Assembly (NCBI GenBank): GCA_015179125.1
Contig: WHVA01000105.1
Span: forward strand, 62,001 to 126,000
Source of the DNA: Gautieria morchelliformis
Lineage: Eukaryota; Basidiomycota; Agaricomycetes; Gomphales; Gomphaceae
DNA length: 64,000 nt
Reading direction: 5' to 3'
A program made the position numbers and the translations under genes. The first letter of the stretch is position 1. Each line of letters starts with the position of its first letter. The notes under the pieces were generated by a model. It saw nothing but the letters and a program-made list of their open reading frames with translations. It made no database searches and had not been told where the DNA came from. Below, piece after piece: positions 1 through 12,336 of this stretch.

Positions 1-666
1 ATGAGCGAGCGTCTTTCATCGTAGTGGGCCGAGTGACGTAATCAAAATGTTCCGAATACAGCGCGGTATTTTCTAGTCTGGGAGATTAGTGCGATATTTG
101 CTTGCCCTTCTCCATCCTTCTACTCTATCTTATCTGTTAGATTTCCTTTCTTAGATTTTATACAGTATCTACTTAACCTTACTCTCCGTCAACACATGCG
201 TCTAATGACCAGCCAGTTCCATGGAAGAGATGTAATTACGCCTGGCGGCTTGCCAAGCACTCATGTCGACTAGGAAGCTTAAAGCTAATATTCATTGCAA
301 GTGCGGAGCACCGTCACGGCGTCTCCGGGGAGAGCGTCAGTAGGATTTATGTCGGAGCACCGGAGCACCGTATAGGGGGCATGGGAGAACGGGAGGGTAG
401 AAACAACTACAGCGGGGGAAAGAACTTTGGCAGTGTGTCATTACTGCGCATTTCATCCAGCATTGTCGTTCCCGTCAGGAGAAGGTGAGACACGCATTAC
501 CAGGCTCTCGACGCGGCACAAGCTGGTGCCAACCGCGGACGGTCCACGAAGGCTAGTGAGGAGGGAGCGCATATGCGTGAAAATCAGAGATTTAAACCGC
601 AATTAACAGCCACAGGCGCTACTGTCTCTACTAAAACTGTTCCTGCAAGTACATGCCGATACCTAG
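1..666. other. No recognisable gene at left edge
   Basis: I see no reading frame with a recognisable family here. The only structure noted is the ten-base unit cggagcaccg occurring three times between about 302 and 372. The tail probably serves as downstream sequence of the CON-6 gene that ends at 667. Confidence 0.4.
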
Positions 667-1386
667 TTACATGCTCGACTCCAGTACCTCCCGAGCGTGC
701 GCCTTCGCCTCCTCGCTCGTCTTGGGGTCTGTGGACAAGTCACCATCAGTCGAGTCCATCTCTGGCAAGGGAGACAATTGAGTATGACACTCACTGTGCA
801 GGGTAGCCTTGTACCCGGCGAGCACGCGAGCCGTGTGCTGATCGTGCGGCTTGGCACTCGGAGCGGACTCCTCAGTTGATGGCTCGTCTCCAACGTCAAC
901 TCCCGCGGCCTCTAGCACCTCACGTGCATGCCGCTTAGCATCTTCAGAAGTATTGGGATCTAGAGGCAGTGGTATACGCATTCATGTCGGATAGCCCTGC
1001 TCATCTACTCACTGTGCAACGCCGCTTTGAAGCCTGTGGTCATAAATCAACGTCATCAGTATCCAAGTCCCCTCTCTCGAGGAACCCAGACACACCTCCC
1101 AACACGCGATTGTTGTGTTCGTTCTTTTGTTCGTCATCATACCCCTCCAGCACTTCTAATTGCTGACGAGCATGTTCCTTTGCCGCTTCAGAAATCCTTG
1201 GGTTTGTGAGAGCGGCCTTGTAGCTGTCAGTTATGACTAGCGTCATGGATGTGGTCCCCGGCTCTTCTAGCACGTACCCGGCAGCGACATGAGTATGATG
1301 CAGCTCGTCTGCTACAATATGAGGCTTGAGTAAGGAGAGGAGACGATGAGGACGCCATAACACTTACCTGTGGAAGTGGACGTCAT
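667..1386 (-). CDS. con-6: CON-6 family (conidiation-specific protein 6-like) repeat protein
   Basis: Small hydrophilic protein of about 160 residues made of three CON-6 repeats (Y/F-K-A-x-L-x-N-P-x-x-S-E-x-A-K-x-H-A-R). The model has five exons: 1386-1368, 1311-1096, 1033-1013, 959-795 and 728-667, totalling 483 nt, a multiple of three. The start is the ATG at 1386, whose 19-nt exon precedes a GTAAGT donor. Repeat 1 reads SYKAALTNPRISEAAKEHAR. Repeat 2 is assembled from exons 3 and 4 (GFKAALH then NPNTSEDAKRHAR). Repeat 3 spans exons 4 and 5 (GYKATLH then NPKTSEEAKAHAR), ending in ESSM. CON-6 was named from conidiation in Neurospora; in basidiomycetes its molecular role is unknown and it is often expressed under stress. 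The family assignment rests on the repeat motif and is strong; the function is inference. Confidence 0.85.
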
Positions 1387-1601
1387 TTTGGTTAACACCA
1401 AATCGCAGACAGCTGTGGCCCACTTATATCGTATCGTCGCCAGAAGTTTAACACCGCCGGAGGTTTAACACTGGACGACGTCAGTCAATGACGTCGTTCA
1501 TCTTGGCATCGGGTTATGGACGTGCTGTGGACGCGCTTGATCCTATCACCCTAAGAGGCAACCACGGTACACGTACACGGCAATTTAGTAAAATACAGTA
1601 A

Positions 1602-3290
1602 TTAACTATGCAAGCCCACCATTCGTTCTACTATATCCTGTGCTTGGTCCCACTCCAGGGCCTCTTCCTCGCCGTCGTCCTCTCCCCCCTGGTGCACTTG
1701 ACCTCTTCCTAAACCCCATCCTCCTGCGGGCCCTCCCACAGGGCGATCTTCTTCGGGGTCCAACTCGGGGCTCCTCAATGATTCTAAGAATTCCTTTTCC
1801 CGATCTCGTTCACCCCGGAACCCTGCGTTGCGGGGCGTTTCATCGTCATTGTCATCCGACCCCTGATCCCACTTCTCTATGGGGGTTTTGGTATTCGACG
1901 TGGAATAATGACCGCTCTTGCGCGATACGCGCCCTCGTCGGTCTCGTGGAGCCGCGCTTGAAAAGAACGACGGGTGCCGTGCAACACTGAATGGCCGGGT
2001 GGACACCACCGTATCTGGACTGCGGATTGCACGTAGTAGATGTGTTGCCGCAGATTCCCCTTGTGACGGCGATGGTAGAGGTGCTGCGAGAGTGTGACAA
2101 TGTTTCGCGCATGAGACTAGGACGAGCAGCCTGCACGCACAGAGTCAACCACAAGGAGTAACGTTGCGAGGATCGACCTACATCTGCTGCAGCTTTGGGC
2201 GGTAAGAGCGTTCCATATCATCCTCTTTTGGAGGCGAGCTAAGAAGGGTGTGTAAGCGCGAGAAGATGGGGAATATGATCGAATCCCGGAAGGAGCGCAG
2301 AGCAAGTAGGCGGACGTCAATGGACTGGGTAGACGTAGCGAGCGTGTCCTCTGGTAACGTTGGCGAGGAAGGTCTATTTGACTTATGTGTACGGGAGGAC
2401 AAAGATTGCATCGGTTTATCTGTTTGAAGAGGGTGGAAGACCTGTGGGGACGTGTGAGCAAGGGCGTTAGTGATTGGGAACGATTCACGCACGCCTTCGA
2501 CGTATGGAAGAATGCTATGCCAGAAGAATTCCCAGATTTCGGCGAGGCGCGGGAGGAGCTTATTGTCATCGAGCTCGGAGAGCCTTACGTTAAGTGTGAA
2601 CATGCCTCGAGTGAGAAGGCCTGTAATGTCCTGCTCGAGGGAGCTGATGGCACGGGAGAGAGAGCGCAATAGCACAGTTGAGATGTGCTTCCTCACTAGC
2701 GAGTTCAGTTCTTCTCTGAACAAGAATGAGTGCTGCCCACCCCACCCAGGACACGATGGTGCTCACATGGGCATTCGGAGTGGCTCGCCATTGAAGAGGC
2801 GGAGTATGTGGACGTGGAGCTTATGCCATGGATCGGTGGTAGATGGTACTGGAGCGGTGACGGTATTGCTTGTGAGGGTGGATGCCAGCGAAAGGGAGGA
2901 AGCAGATGCAGGATTAGACATGACTGGTGCAAGTGTTCCCTGCACGGGCAGGGTGCCGAGGCGATGCATGTCGCGGGCGCTCTAGACAGATTTTATGAGC
3001 GATATAGTCAGCAATTACGTCTCCGAGTCTACCTTGCTAGTATTGGGACTGGGAGCAGCGGCGGTGGGAGAAGTAGATGATGCTGCTGGAGGTATGAGCG
3101 CTGGGTTCGAACCCGTTCTCGAATGTGAGACGGCGGCGGAGGTGCCGGCAGAGCTGCTGCTCTTCAATTTCGCAAGGAAGCTGGGACGATACGCGTCGCT
3201 GGAGCTGCGACGGAGCTGGTCGACGAGTGGTGGAGTGTCTAACCTCGAGTCCTGAGAACGGCGGGGCGGTGGGGAGACTGGGCGGCGCAT
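1602..3290 (-). CDS. HbrB/Bit61 (PRR5-like) TORC2 subunit
   Basis: Reading frame spread over about four exons that join into an HbrB-domain protein. The Ser/Pro-rich N-terminus starts at the ATG at 3290, which has an in-frame stop just upstream. Then comes a junction at about 2767/2715 that restores LFNGEPLRMPIEELNSLV, the family signature. This is followed by a helical region with LAEIWEFFWHSILPYVEGV and RSFRDSIIFPIFSRLHTLL. The last junction (2182/2130) restores KLQQMLLVLVS. The C-terminus is acidic and Glu/Gly-rich. HbrB/Bit61/PRR5 proteins are accessory subunits of TOR complex 2, which controls polarity, actin and membrane stress signalling; Aspergillus hbrB mutants hyperbranch. A TATA-like tatataaa lies about 60 bp upstream (3349-3356). 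The domain call is strong; the exact intron near 3030-2985 is inferred. Confidence 0.8.
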
Positions 3291-4607
3291 TACGCTTCAA
3301 GCTTCCAGTCGAGCTCAACGTCTTGTGCAAGCGATCTCAACGGTTACAGATATATAAACCCTCTCCTCACGAGCCTCGTGGGTGCCCATGGGACCACTAG
3401 GCCACCGTGGGCTGAAACAGGACATGATGAAACGCGACAGTCCCTGGTCACACACCGGCCTACCCGACTCCAGCGCAAAGCCCTCATCGGGTTAGGCATC
3501 GTTGACACCCAAAACAAATCAACTGGATCCTAGATCTCATCCTGACCTTCACAAGCAGAAGAACTTGCGCATTTACATGGCACTCCACAGTGCTTCGTGG
3601 ATATTGCTGAATTCTCAGGTTCAAGACTAGTGCTTCGAATTTGCCGATTGTCCAGGGCGATCGCCCTTTATCGTGAGCCGGGTTGCACTGATGTAGGGGA
3701 TTGTAGTGATCGCTAGTCCAGCACGAGCATCCGCACCGCATGGGAAATACCTCCATCGAATGGCTGCAGTCTACGTATCCTCCTCGGACTATATACCAAT
3801 AGAGGCTGGTCCTGAACGCGCCGGGACAAAGTTATACTCAGCACCGTACGCGTTTCTCCGGGGAACCATGCAGGTTGAAAGAGGAGGTTCGTTCAATAGG
3901 GTGGCAGCGGGAATATGCAGCCTGGGCCTCGGAGCATTTGCAATATACCTCATTTGGCATCCTGAAGATTATTTGGCACGATAGACCTGCAGTGGGTTAT
4001 CCAACCAAAGGACGGGAACGAGGGTCGTACTTGCTCCGGCGCATAAGATAATTTTGGTGTTGTAAGCAGAAGCTGCATCGAGGACATTCAACGAAGCAAC
4101 CCTTTCTACACTCGACATATTTGCTACATGGGGGCTGCCAGCGAGCGGCAACTTCTGGGGTGAGAGCGACAGACAAGCGGTCGTGCCCGGATAAAAGAAG
4201 CACCAACATTTCAGGTCATAATAAGATTGTCGAATAATCGAGGGTTGAATCTTGACTTCTGCCAAGCAACAACATGTAAATCAACTTGAAGAAGACTCGC
4301 TGGCACTCTGACTTCGATCAAGTATTCACCAATAAGAGTCTTCGACTGGGTAGAACTTCCTGCTATCAACATAGAACTGGAGAAGACGTGGCCATGTGCG
4401 GTTTATGGTTTAAGTTCAGAGTGGCTGTAACGATGGTGCCAATATTGTTGTCCCATATCGCGACTGCATATCCATGCAAGAACGGAATCGAGGCTATTTT
4501 GCTCCATACATCAAAGTGCCAATTGTAGTATCGGTTCATCCGTAAGTACTCAAGACAGGATTGCTGAAAATTATAGCGTGGAGAGTAGTAAGCATCTGGG
4601 TTTCAAA
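3291..4607. other. Intergenic, unassigned reading frames only
   Basis: Between the divergent HbrB and Nse4 genes. The best uninterrupted frame is 3706-3984 on the plus strand, 92 residues with a hydrophobic C-terminal stretch (AAGICSLGLGAFAIYLIW). It matches no family I recognise and has no obvious partner exons. I do not call it a gene. The region must contain the promoters of both flanking genes. Confidence 0.35.
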
Positions 4608-6080
4608 ATGAGGAACGCGTCGCGTCGCGTCGACCCACACCATTACATGGCTCGCGACAGCTCTCCACCAGAGGCCATTGAGGACCCGAATCAAAGGCAT
4701 GACCTTCCGTATGACCCACATCAAGACATCGAAGAAAAGCGCCAGATTCGTAGAAGTTACCGGGCTCTCCTTGAAGAGACTAGTGGTGAGTCAACTGCGA
4801 GATCACCCCTATTCCTTACTTAACACTACCACACCATCTTAGAGCTGCAGGCGGATATCAAAAATGTCAAGGTGTCCGACATTGAAGATGGCCTTGCCAA
4901 GGGCAATAAACTTTTTGATAAAGGTTCGTACCCTTCGGTGCCACACGGACGAATGGAGCTCATTGAATATGGTCGACTGCAGTCAAAGACACTAGCGAGG
5001 CTACCTTAGATTCGCGCTATCTTATAATGGCATCAGATATGGGTGCAGCCAAAGCGAAAGCTATGAAAAATGATGCTGGCGGATTTGACCTGGACGACTT
5101 CGTCTCCAAACTGGTCACATACATGGGGGTAGGAAGGGGGGAATTAACAAACACCGAGAAGGGAGTGAAGCAATTGAGCAACACGAGGACGAGGAAGAAG
5201 AGGATGACGAGGATGACGAGGACGAGGACGAGCCATTAAACTGGGAGAAGGTAGGACGCCTTACACTAGCAAAAAGCCACAGAGTTCCGGTGATAGATTT
5301 CATGTGAGTGAGCTAATTATAAGTGGCCCATGTTTATACTGATCCTTCCCTTCCCTTAGGCTAGGGCCTTTATCGACAGAGCAAAAACAGCGGAAGAAAA
5401 ATCAGCGGGCAAAGTTCGAAAAGGACAAGGAACCAGAACGAAAGCCCCAGGAGGTAACTGATGAACAAGGCAACTCACACAGCCGCGTCCCTGATCAACG
5501 TACATACAGCTCACAGAGGAAGACATTCAAAGAGCAGAGAATGAAACTACGAAGAACGTAGCCATGGTATGTTTATATATATATATATATATATCTTGTT
5601 GTCTTGTCTTTTGAACTCTTCTTTTCAGATTGAAAAGATTCTCCGTTTACAAACGGGTCCAACCAATCTTTTCCGATTTATTGTCAACCCGGGTGACTTT
5701 GGTCAGACGGTCGAGAACCTCTTCTACGTCTCTTTCCTCATTCGAGAGGGTAAATGTGCATTTGAATTCACAGAAGGCACGCAAGAGCCAATAATTTGTA
5801 AAATTGCTTCTGTGTACGCAGTCAAACCCTGATGACGCGTTCGTTTCCAGATTCTTGCAAGCGTCCTACGGAAGAAGATTACAACGACGGTGCCCGGAAA
5901 CAACAAATAGTCATGGAGTTGGATATGGAAACGTGGAAGGCAAGTAACCGCTACCTTTTATCTGACGATTGTCCTCATTCAGGTAATGTATAGCGAGCAA
6001 TTGAAGTGTTCAACATTCGGACCTGCGTCATACCGAACCGCGAAGTGTTGAAACAAAAGAATGGCCAATGGGTGGGCTAA
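4608..6080 (+). CDS. nse4: Nse4, kleisin subunit of the Smc5/6 complex
   Basis: Nine-exon model: 4608-4785, 4843-4923, 4983-5128, 5179-5303, 5360-5453, 5510-5566, 5629-5749, 5851-5939 and 5994-6080. The N-terminal kleisin part contains EEKRQIRRSYRALLEET and DLDDFVSKLVTYMG. An acidic linker follows, then GPLSTEQKQR. The C-terminal Nse4 domain contains GPTNLFRFIVNPGDFGQTVE and ENLFYVSFLI, and the protein ends QKNGQWVG. Nse4 bridges the Smc5/Smc6 heads with Nse1 and Nse3 and is needed for recombination repair. The last intron begins with GC (AAG|GCAAGT at 5940), and accepting it restores LDMETWKRAIEVFNIRTC. The ATG at 4608 is chosen as the first ATG in frame. The spacer intron after exon 6 carries a TA dinucleotide run at about 5574-5593. 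The third intron (5129-5178) was set by reading frame and is the least certain. Confidence 0.88.
5574..5593. repeat. (TA)n microsatellite inside an nse4 intron
   Basis: About ten TA units lie just after the donor of the sixth nse4 intron and before a T-rich acceptor tract. It is a simple repeat without coding content and may be length-polymorphic. Confidence 0.8.
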
Positions 6081-7216
6081 GGTAGCATTAGAACATTGTC
6101 ACGGTTCCGTATGTACAGACATGTACCTAATGTTGTAGCCTATTTCTTTTGTCATCTTGATTTGAGTGGACGCAGGCATGACCTTCCGTGCCAGCGGTTG
6201 ATCACGCGTTCCGAGTCCTTCTCTGCTCCTCCATACCGCCGACAATTCGTAGGAAGAACAGGTATCTATATATCCATATTATATAACATCGAAAGTTCTT
6301 ATCTTTTTCGCTATAGTCACTCGAATGATCTTACAAGTCGTACACGAGGCAAGTACTGCTCATGCACGTAGAGTGACATCAGGATTCAAAGTATGCTATC
6401 TCTTCGTCCTTGCTGAAGATTGCTCCTCCTTCTTCCTGGACTCGGTTGTGAATGGCATGGAACTTTACGGGACCCGTTCTCTGAAGGGCATGCGTATGAA
6501 GCTCTGAGCAGGCGAGGACTGTTCGTGACATCACTGCGCGTACCTCTGCTGGACGAAATACCCGAGCATGCACTGTGTTCCCCTTTTCATCCAAGAGGAT
6601 CTCAACGCACAATTTGGATTAGGACACATCCGAGTCCCCGGTCGAAACTGGCTCCCTACCTTTCCAAAAAAATTCACACCTTCGAGAGAGAGCTGTCAGA
6701 ATCAAGTACCTCTCGACTTTGCTACCGAATCCGCACCATATGGCACCTCCTGCACTCTGTACACGAGCGGTTTATAGAATTTGACGTGGTCTAGCTGCCG
6801 GATCTCGTTCAAATCGTGAAGACTGTCTTCCTTGTGCAACGCCCAGATCTGGGAGTGTGTCGATCGTTAGGCCGCCTGCAGGGTCTTACGGACAGTTCAG
6901 GGACGTTACCTTATGCAAAATCTCATGCTTGACACCTTCAAAACCTCTGATCCTTCTCCGTCCATCTCCTTCACGGGTCCGAGTGGAATCGTACTGTTGT
7001 CTGACTTCAGGTGAGGTACTCGTGTCAGTCTACTTTAAGCTTCCTAGACTAGGTACTGTATTCACCATTGCTCAGAAATATTTTCGAGAGAGAAGCTGAT
7101 CTTTTCGACGCTGGTAGTACATGCGCTAGGTATATATGTACACCGGAAGTGGAATGACATCACGATGACGCTGTGTGGAGTGGTACATATGAGTAGTAAT
7201 CAGATGATACAAAGAT
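6081..7216. other. Convergent intergenic region with an unassigned split frame
   Basis: Lies between the 3' ends of nse4 (+) and the gelsolin gene (-). A plus-strand frame at about 6115-6276 joins through a plausible GT-AG intron (donor gtatct at about 6262, acceptor ctatag) to a frame starting VTRMILQVVHE. Further fragments run to about 6780 (for example FGLGHIRVPGRNWLPTFPKK at 6616). This could be a small unrecognised multi-exon gene, but no start, stop or family can be fixed, so I leave it unassigned. Confidence 0.3.
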
Positions 7217-10200
7217 TCAGAGCATGGCAGGAGCTACTCCAAGAGGTAGAAAGGTAGGATCGGACAATACGGATCTCGGCCAGTTACTTTGATGCATCTA
7301 TCACCTTCGTCAGATCTTTTTCCATGGTATCATGGCCCATATATGCGGTAATACGTACATGGTCCAATGCTTCGCGCAGAGGAAGCAAATTCATGTGGTC
7401 AGGAGTTGAACCGCCATTCTGCGAACGATATATTCTGAATGATATACTCTGTTAATCCCAAATAAATAAACGATATTACCAGTTTCTCCTCGTCGCAAAG
7501 ACGGATACATGCTCGCAGCTCTTTGGGAAGCTGGGATGGCAAGATAACAACATGGATCGGTGGGTCAAAAGGTCGCTTGGCAGCTGCAGTCATAGAAATA
7601 TTCTATGTGCGGATGGTCAAAACAAATGGGCGACGCGGAGGCGGAGAGATGGCTCACCTCCGCCACGATTAATCCTAATTGGATATCCGTGCGCTTACCA
7701 CGCGCATTAGGGTGCACAACAACGAATACTTCAAAACTGCAATCGAAAACAAAAACGCTATCATCTGGTAAGTCTCGGGCAGAGACGCTTGAGAGGGCTT
7801 GCACCTAACGAAGCTCTGTTCGACAAGGCAAATGAATGCGCAATAAATGGACTCACTGGTGATTTAACCTTGTTGCAATCAATGATGTGAATCCTTGCCC
7901 CTAATCTGTCTAATTGACCTTTGAACTTCCAGTGGTCGGCATTTGCATAGCCGCCATTTCCCAAGACCATCCAGAACATTTCATCTTCCTTCCCTTCTTC
8001 CAGTTCTATGAGCCCAGAAGATGCGCTTGTTAATGACTGTCCATAGGTAAGAGCTACTTTGCGCTCGTCTTCAGAAGCACCACGACCATGCCAGACATAT
8101 ATGGCGCCCAAGACGGATAGGCAGTAGCTATACGCAGAACACAAGTTCGAGACGTTCTGTTGTTCTTTATCGAATGGGAAGGCGATGATAAGCAGACCGA
8201 CATGCTTACCAAATCCACTTCATCAACGAATAGAGAATCCCCTACGCGGTGGACTCGATGCATGGCAGTGTTTTCGCTTGACCAATGCGCTCGTACACCC
8301 TTCACAACCCATGGGGATGACCGTCGACCTTAGGGGGTAAATAAACTTACCTGACGAATTGCCAATACACCCCCGACCGCGTGTATAAGACTTGGAGGCT
8401 CAGAGCCGTGGAAACAGCAAGACTGCATAAGAAATAACTGAGCATGAAATCATTTGGATGGGGTAGAAGCTTACACCCGTTGTACCAAACCTCTCAGCCA
8501 ATTCTTTCGCCTTACGGTCTTCTTTTTCGCCGAAGTTAGCATTTTTGCCTCTCCATACCCACACCTTGTTTGAAACTAGGTGTCCACTTCTTTTCTTTGC
8601 ACGCTGAACTATAACAACCACCTCAGAATCATAAAACACGTTTGGCTCCCGTGTGACTGCCACTGCTGTGTGACCGAATATCGTAAATATGTCCACTGAA
8701 ATGGTCTGTAAGCTCAAGTCAGGTGAGAAAGGCACTTCGTTCAAAACTGATTGAAGATTAAATGCAGGCGGAAGTCTATCATAGTGTTCTTTCAGGTATG
8801 GTTAGACAAGAAATACAAATTTCAGAGATTCCAACCTAGATGAACCAAGGAATTCGGTTTAGGCTCTCGCTCTGCCTCTGGTACCAGCTCCTGCTCCGGT
8901 TTGGATTTAGGCGGTTCTACTTCAACAGCCGTAATAGGAATGAAGGCCTCTGAAACCGACTCTTGAAGATCCGTATTAATTTCTTTGATTCTCGGTGCTG
9001 ACTGCTCCACCTGTGTGAAACCTCGTGATAACGAACCTTGGGGAGTTGCAGCGGGTGTCTTTTCTTCGACAAGTGGTGGCAATGTGGGGCCAGAAAAACG
9101 ATCATAGCTGGACCTCCTTCGCTCTGTCTGCTGGCCACCTGATACAAAGTTCCTTCCCCATCCTGCAATGGCTGCTTTGACATCTGCGCGAGGGGCTTCA
9201 TCTACCACGTCATTGCCTGACAAAGTTTCCTGTCGAGCTGGCACCTCTCGTGGCTCAGGCTCAGGCTCAGGCGTCCAGGATGTTTCACGAATGTGTTGTT
9301 CATGCTGTTGCAGCGCGTGCGCAACGTCCATGACTGTCGCTCGTTGTCCGGTGCTGGGTATCCGAGAATGCCGTGATGGTGTCATAGGATGTTCGTCTAG
9401 GCTGGAAGTTGGGCTTGCGGGGGTCATCGGGCGTGGAGCAATTAATGGGGAGGGTGCAGTCTCTTGCATGCTTAGCGCTGGGCACTGGCTTGTTGCCTCT
9501 AGTGCAGAAGTCACTCCATTTGTGGGTCTTGGCTGCACTGTCGAAATAGAAATGGCAGGGACAGAAGCATCAACAGGAGGCTGATAGGTCAAGGTATCCT
9601 TTAATCGTTGAATATTGTTCAAGACGGAAGGCGAAGGCTGACGTTTTGCTTCGGGAGAAGGCACGCGTTGGGCTAGTTTAACGGTTTTGTCTTCGCCTCG
9701 AGAATCGCCCTTGCTTTGTATTCTAACCGCCGAAAGACTCTTGCCAGTATCTGTCTTTGACGGACCAGGCTCTTTACGCGGCTTGCGGGCACGATCGCGA
9801 GTAGGCTTACACGTGAATCAGTAAGCTATTACTTGACAGACAAGTTTAGTTGAACTCACGTGACTCAACGGACCAGTCACGTTCGACATGTCGCGCTGAT
9901 CACGATGAGCGCCCTCACGTTTCCCTTCAGGATCAGTTGCGGGACGGGGGTTTACCGGGGTCCATTGTCTGGGTGGGAATGACGTAGAGCTTGCCATGCC
10001 AGGGAGTCGCACCGGTGCGGCTCTTTCTGTCACTGCTCCCTCAACACCGGGCTTAACTAGGCCTGGTGATATAGTGCGGGGTCTTATCACCTGCTGAGAT
10101 GGCGTTGGCGGCGATACGCCATGTATCCTATTTGTCACGTCGCGTTGACCCGATGGTTTATTCGAAGTAGAAGCGGGTGGAGAAGGCGACGTGGACTGCC

Positions 10201-11694
10201 ATCTGTCCAAGGCAGTTGGTCTTTGAGGAGAGGACCCAGAACTGCTAATCCGGTCTCTCTGTTGACCAGGACTTACACCATGAAGCTGCGAGCTTTCTTT
10301 GACACGCTGTTCCACAAAACCCCGCCCTTGAAGCCTGCTGAGGCTTGGATGCAAGTCCTGCGTTGAAGGTGTGACACGAAGGAACGCTGGAGATGGATCC
10401 AGGGAGGTGGCTGGTATGGGTGATGGTTGAACAGTAATTTGTGGCTGGAGAGGCCGCGCTAGACTAGGTGTCACGATCATGGACCCAGAAGGCGACCGTT
10501 TCAGTGGGATATTTGGGTTGCCCGACCGGGTATCGCTAGTAGCATCCCATTGAGAGGATGAAAGAGATGAGATAGGCATAGGAGAAGTCGAAGTCACTGC
10601 CGGTGGTGAGTTGACGCGATTAGCGTCACTCATTCCAGGGAGTGCACGACCCCGAGTGGATAATTGATGATCTGATGAAGCAACGGAATCCGAAGGATCT
10701 CCAACAGAGTGCCTAGTGAGATGGGGCGCCGAGGCGTTGCCTCCAATTATCGCGGCTAAAGAAGTGTGTTTGGGGGGTATAGTAGCACCAGAGGGACCAG
10801 GGAGCTTAGGCTTTGTTGAAATTTCTGGTGGTGGCCTTCGCTGAGTCGAAGATTCGACTTCTCGAGGGATCTCAGAAGTGTGCACTGTCTTCTCAGAAGA
10901 CTTGCGGAGAATGGCAGGCTTCTTCGGGATTTCAGGGGAAGACTTAGTAACATCATCGACCGTTTGTGATAGAGAAATAACCGGGGCCTGTGAAGTCGCC
11001 GAAATGCTTGATGTACTAGGCCTTGACTCAGACGGATTTATCTGAGGTGTCTTAATGCCTGCCGACTGGGGTTTGACAGCAAAACGGCCAGCGGCGGCTA
11101 ATGCGTCACTCGAGCGTCCGAACACTGGATGAGGACCAATCCGCCGGGTCTGGTCAAACAAAGTTGGATCGTGGGAGTCCACCTGAGGAGCAGGTTTATT
11201 AAGCCTGGGTCCGGTAGCTCTCCCACCCATAAAGGCTGCCAGAGACGTCCCTTCCTGCTTTGAGGTAGAGGATATCAACGTATTTAGCGAGCCCTTGGCT
11301 GGCAATGTAGACTCAGAGAGTTTACTGGGTGCATCCGACTGGTGCTGTTTCTGATCCGTATGAGATTGCATTTCCTCGGGTGGTTCACCTAATGGCGATG
11401 CAGCTCTCTTTGCTGTGAACACATAAGGCCATCAGCCCCGCATGACACACATATTAGAGACGACGCACTCCAATCTATAGAACCTGTCGCAGTGTTACGT
11501 CGCCTGGCTCTATCCAGCCTTGATTTTGCAATCTCTTCCTGAAGCCTGCGTTGTTCTGCCTCCTCATCGCGATCAACCTCTTGCTGGATAGCCTTGATTT
11601 TACTTGTCCATTCAGCAAGGCCAGCATCAGGGCTGGACTTTGGGAGGTCGAAGGTGCGCCGATGGGAAGCCGTGGAGCTCGAAGTGGAGTCCAT
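7217..11694 (-). CDS. DUF4045/gelsolin-repeat actin-associated protein
   Basis: Very long multi-exon gene encoding roughly 1,300 residues. The N-terminus (ATG at 11694) has the DUF4045-type start EWTSKIKAIQQEVDRDEE followed by a basic coiled segment. Then about 800 residues of low-complexity Ser/Pro/Thr-rich, presumably disordered sequence follow (11421 down to about 8840). The C-terminal part holds gelsolin-like repeats: VVVIVQRAKKRSGHLV and KVWVWRGKNANFGEKEDRK; GGVLAIRQGVRAHWSSENTA and FVDEVDL; IYVWHGRGASEDERKVAL followed by GYANADHWKF; and VFVFDCSFEVFVVV. It ends with DPTFLPLGVAPAML. About eleven introns of 45-70 nt join these pieces in frame. Gelsolin/villin repeats bind, sever or cap actin in a calcium- and lipid-dependent way. 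Fungal DUF4045 proteins are poorly studied, so an actin role is inferred from the domain. The assignment is strong and the small 3' junctions are good but hand-made. Confidence 0.85.
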
Positions 11695-12336
11695 GAAGGA
11701 GCGAGGAAGGCTCGCGGCTAAACACTAGCGCCGCGGAATCAAATGCGCAGAAAGACTTGATCAAAAATGGTTTGATCGAAAATGGTGAGATATACAGGTC
11801 GATTGCGCTTCATAACATGTTTCAATTATAACTGTATGGGCCAGCTGTCACCAATAAGTGGGCGGTGGGAGGTGGGCGGCTGGGCAGTCACGGACTGATA
11901 CTACGCTCGAGCTCCGAGAGCTCGACAAGTTGGAGACTAGAGTTCATTGTCGTGCTATTTAAATTTTCACTTCACTCATATAGTACCGGGCCCCGTAGAG
12001 CATACCCGCTGAGTTCAGTCCGCTTATGATTACACTTACTTCGCGAGCGCACGCGAGTGACTCGTTTTAGGATCCGTGAGATACGCATCACTGATTACAT
12101 GTAACGACTCATAACGAATGCCGGATTATTGGTGCCATTTGCCTCTATTGTTGAGTGTGAATGCTGAGAGCACAACGGTTGTCATATTATAGTAATAGAA
12201 TTAAAATTTAAGTTGTCCGTGGTGTCCGTAGAACATGCGACAGGTAACTAGCATGATTCTGGCTCACGCCAACATACAAGATCCAGCGAAGACACTGAGC
12301 ATCGTTGTTGCGAGGATACCCAAGAAGGCCCTGATG
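11695..12336. other. Intergenic spacer
   Basis: No gene recognised. It contains the gelsolin-gene promoter and the downstream region of the secreted-protein gene. One hydrophobic reading frame on the minus strand at about 12345-12255 could be an alternative C-terminus of the neighbouring gene (see findings). Confidence 0.4.

Noticed and set aside
3100-3125. gggttcgaaccc as a tRNA T-arm.
   Set aside because: It lies inside HbrB coding sequence, and no acceptor stem or anticodon arm can be drawn around it.
3706-3984. 92-residue frame with a hydrophobic end as a small membrane protein.
   Set aside because: No start context, no family resemblance and no partner exon could be supported.
11985-12030. 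catacccgctgagttcagtccgcttatg recalled the start of large-subunit rRNA (acccgctgaactt... aagcgg).
   Set aside because: Only short words agree and their order and spacing do not match 28S; no extended rRNA follows.
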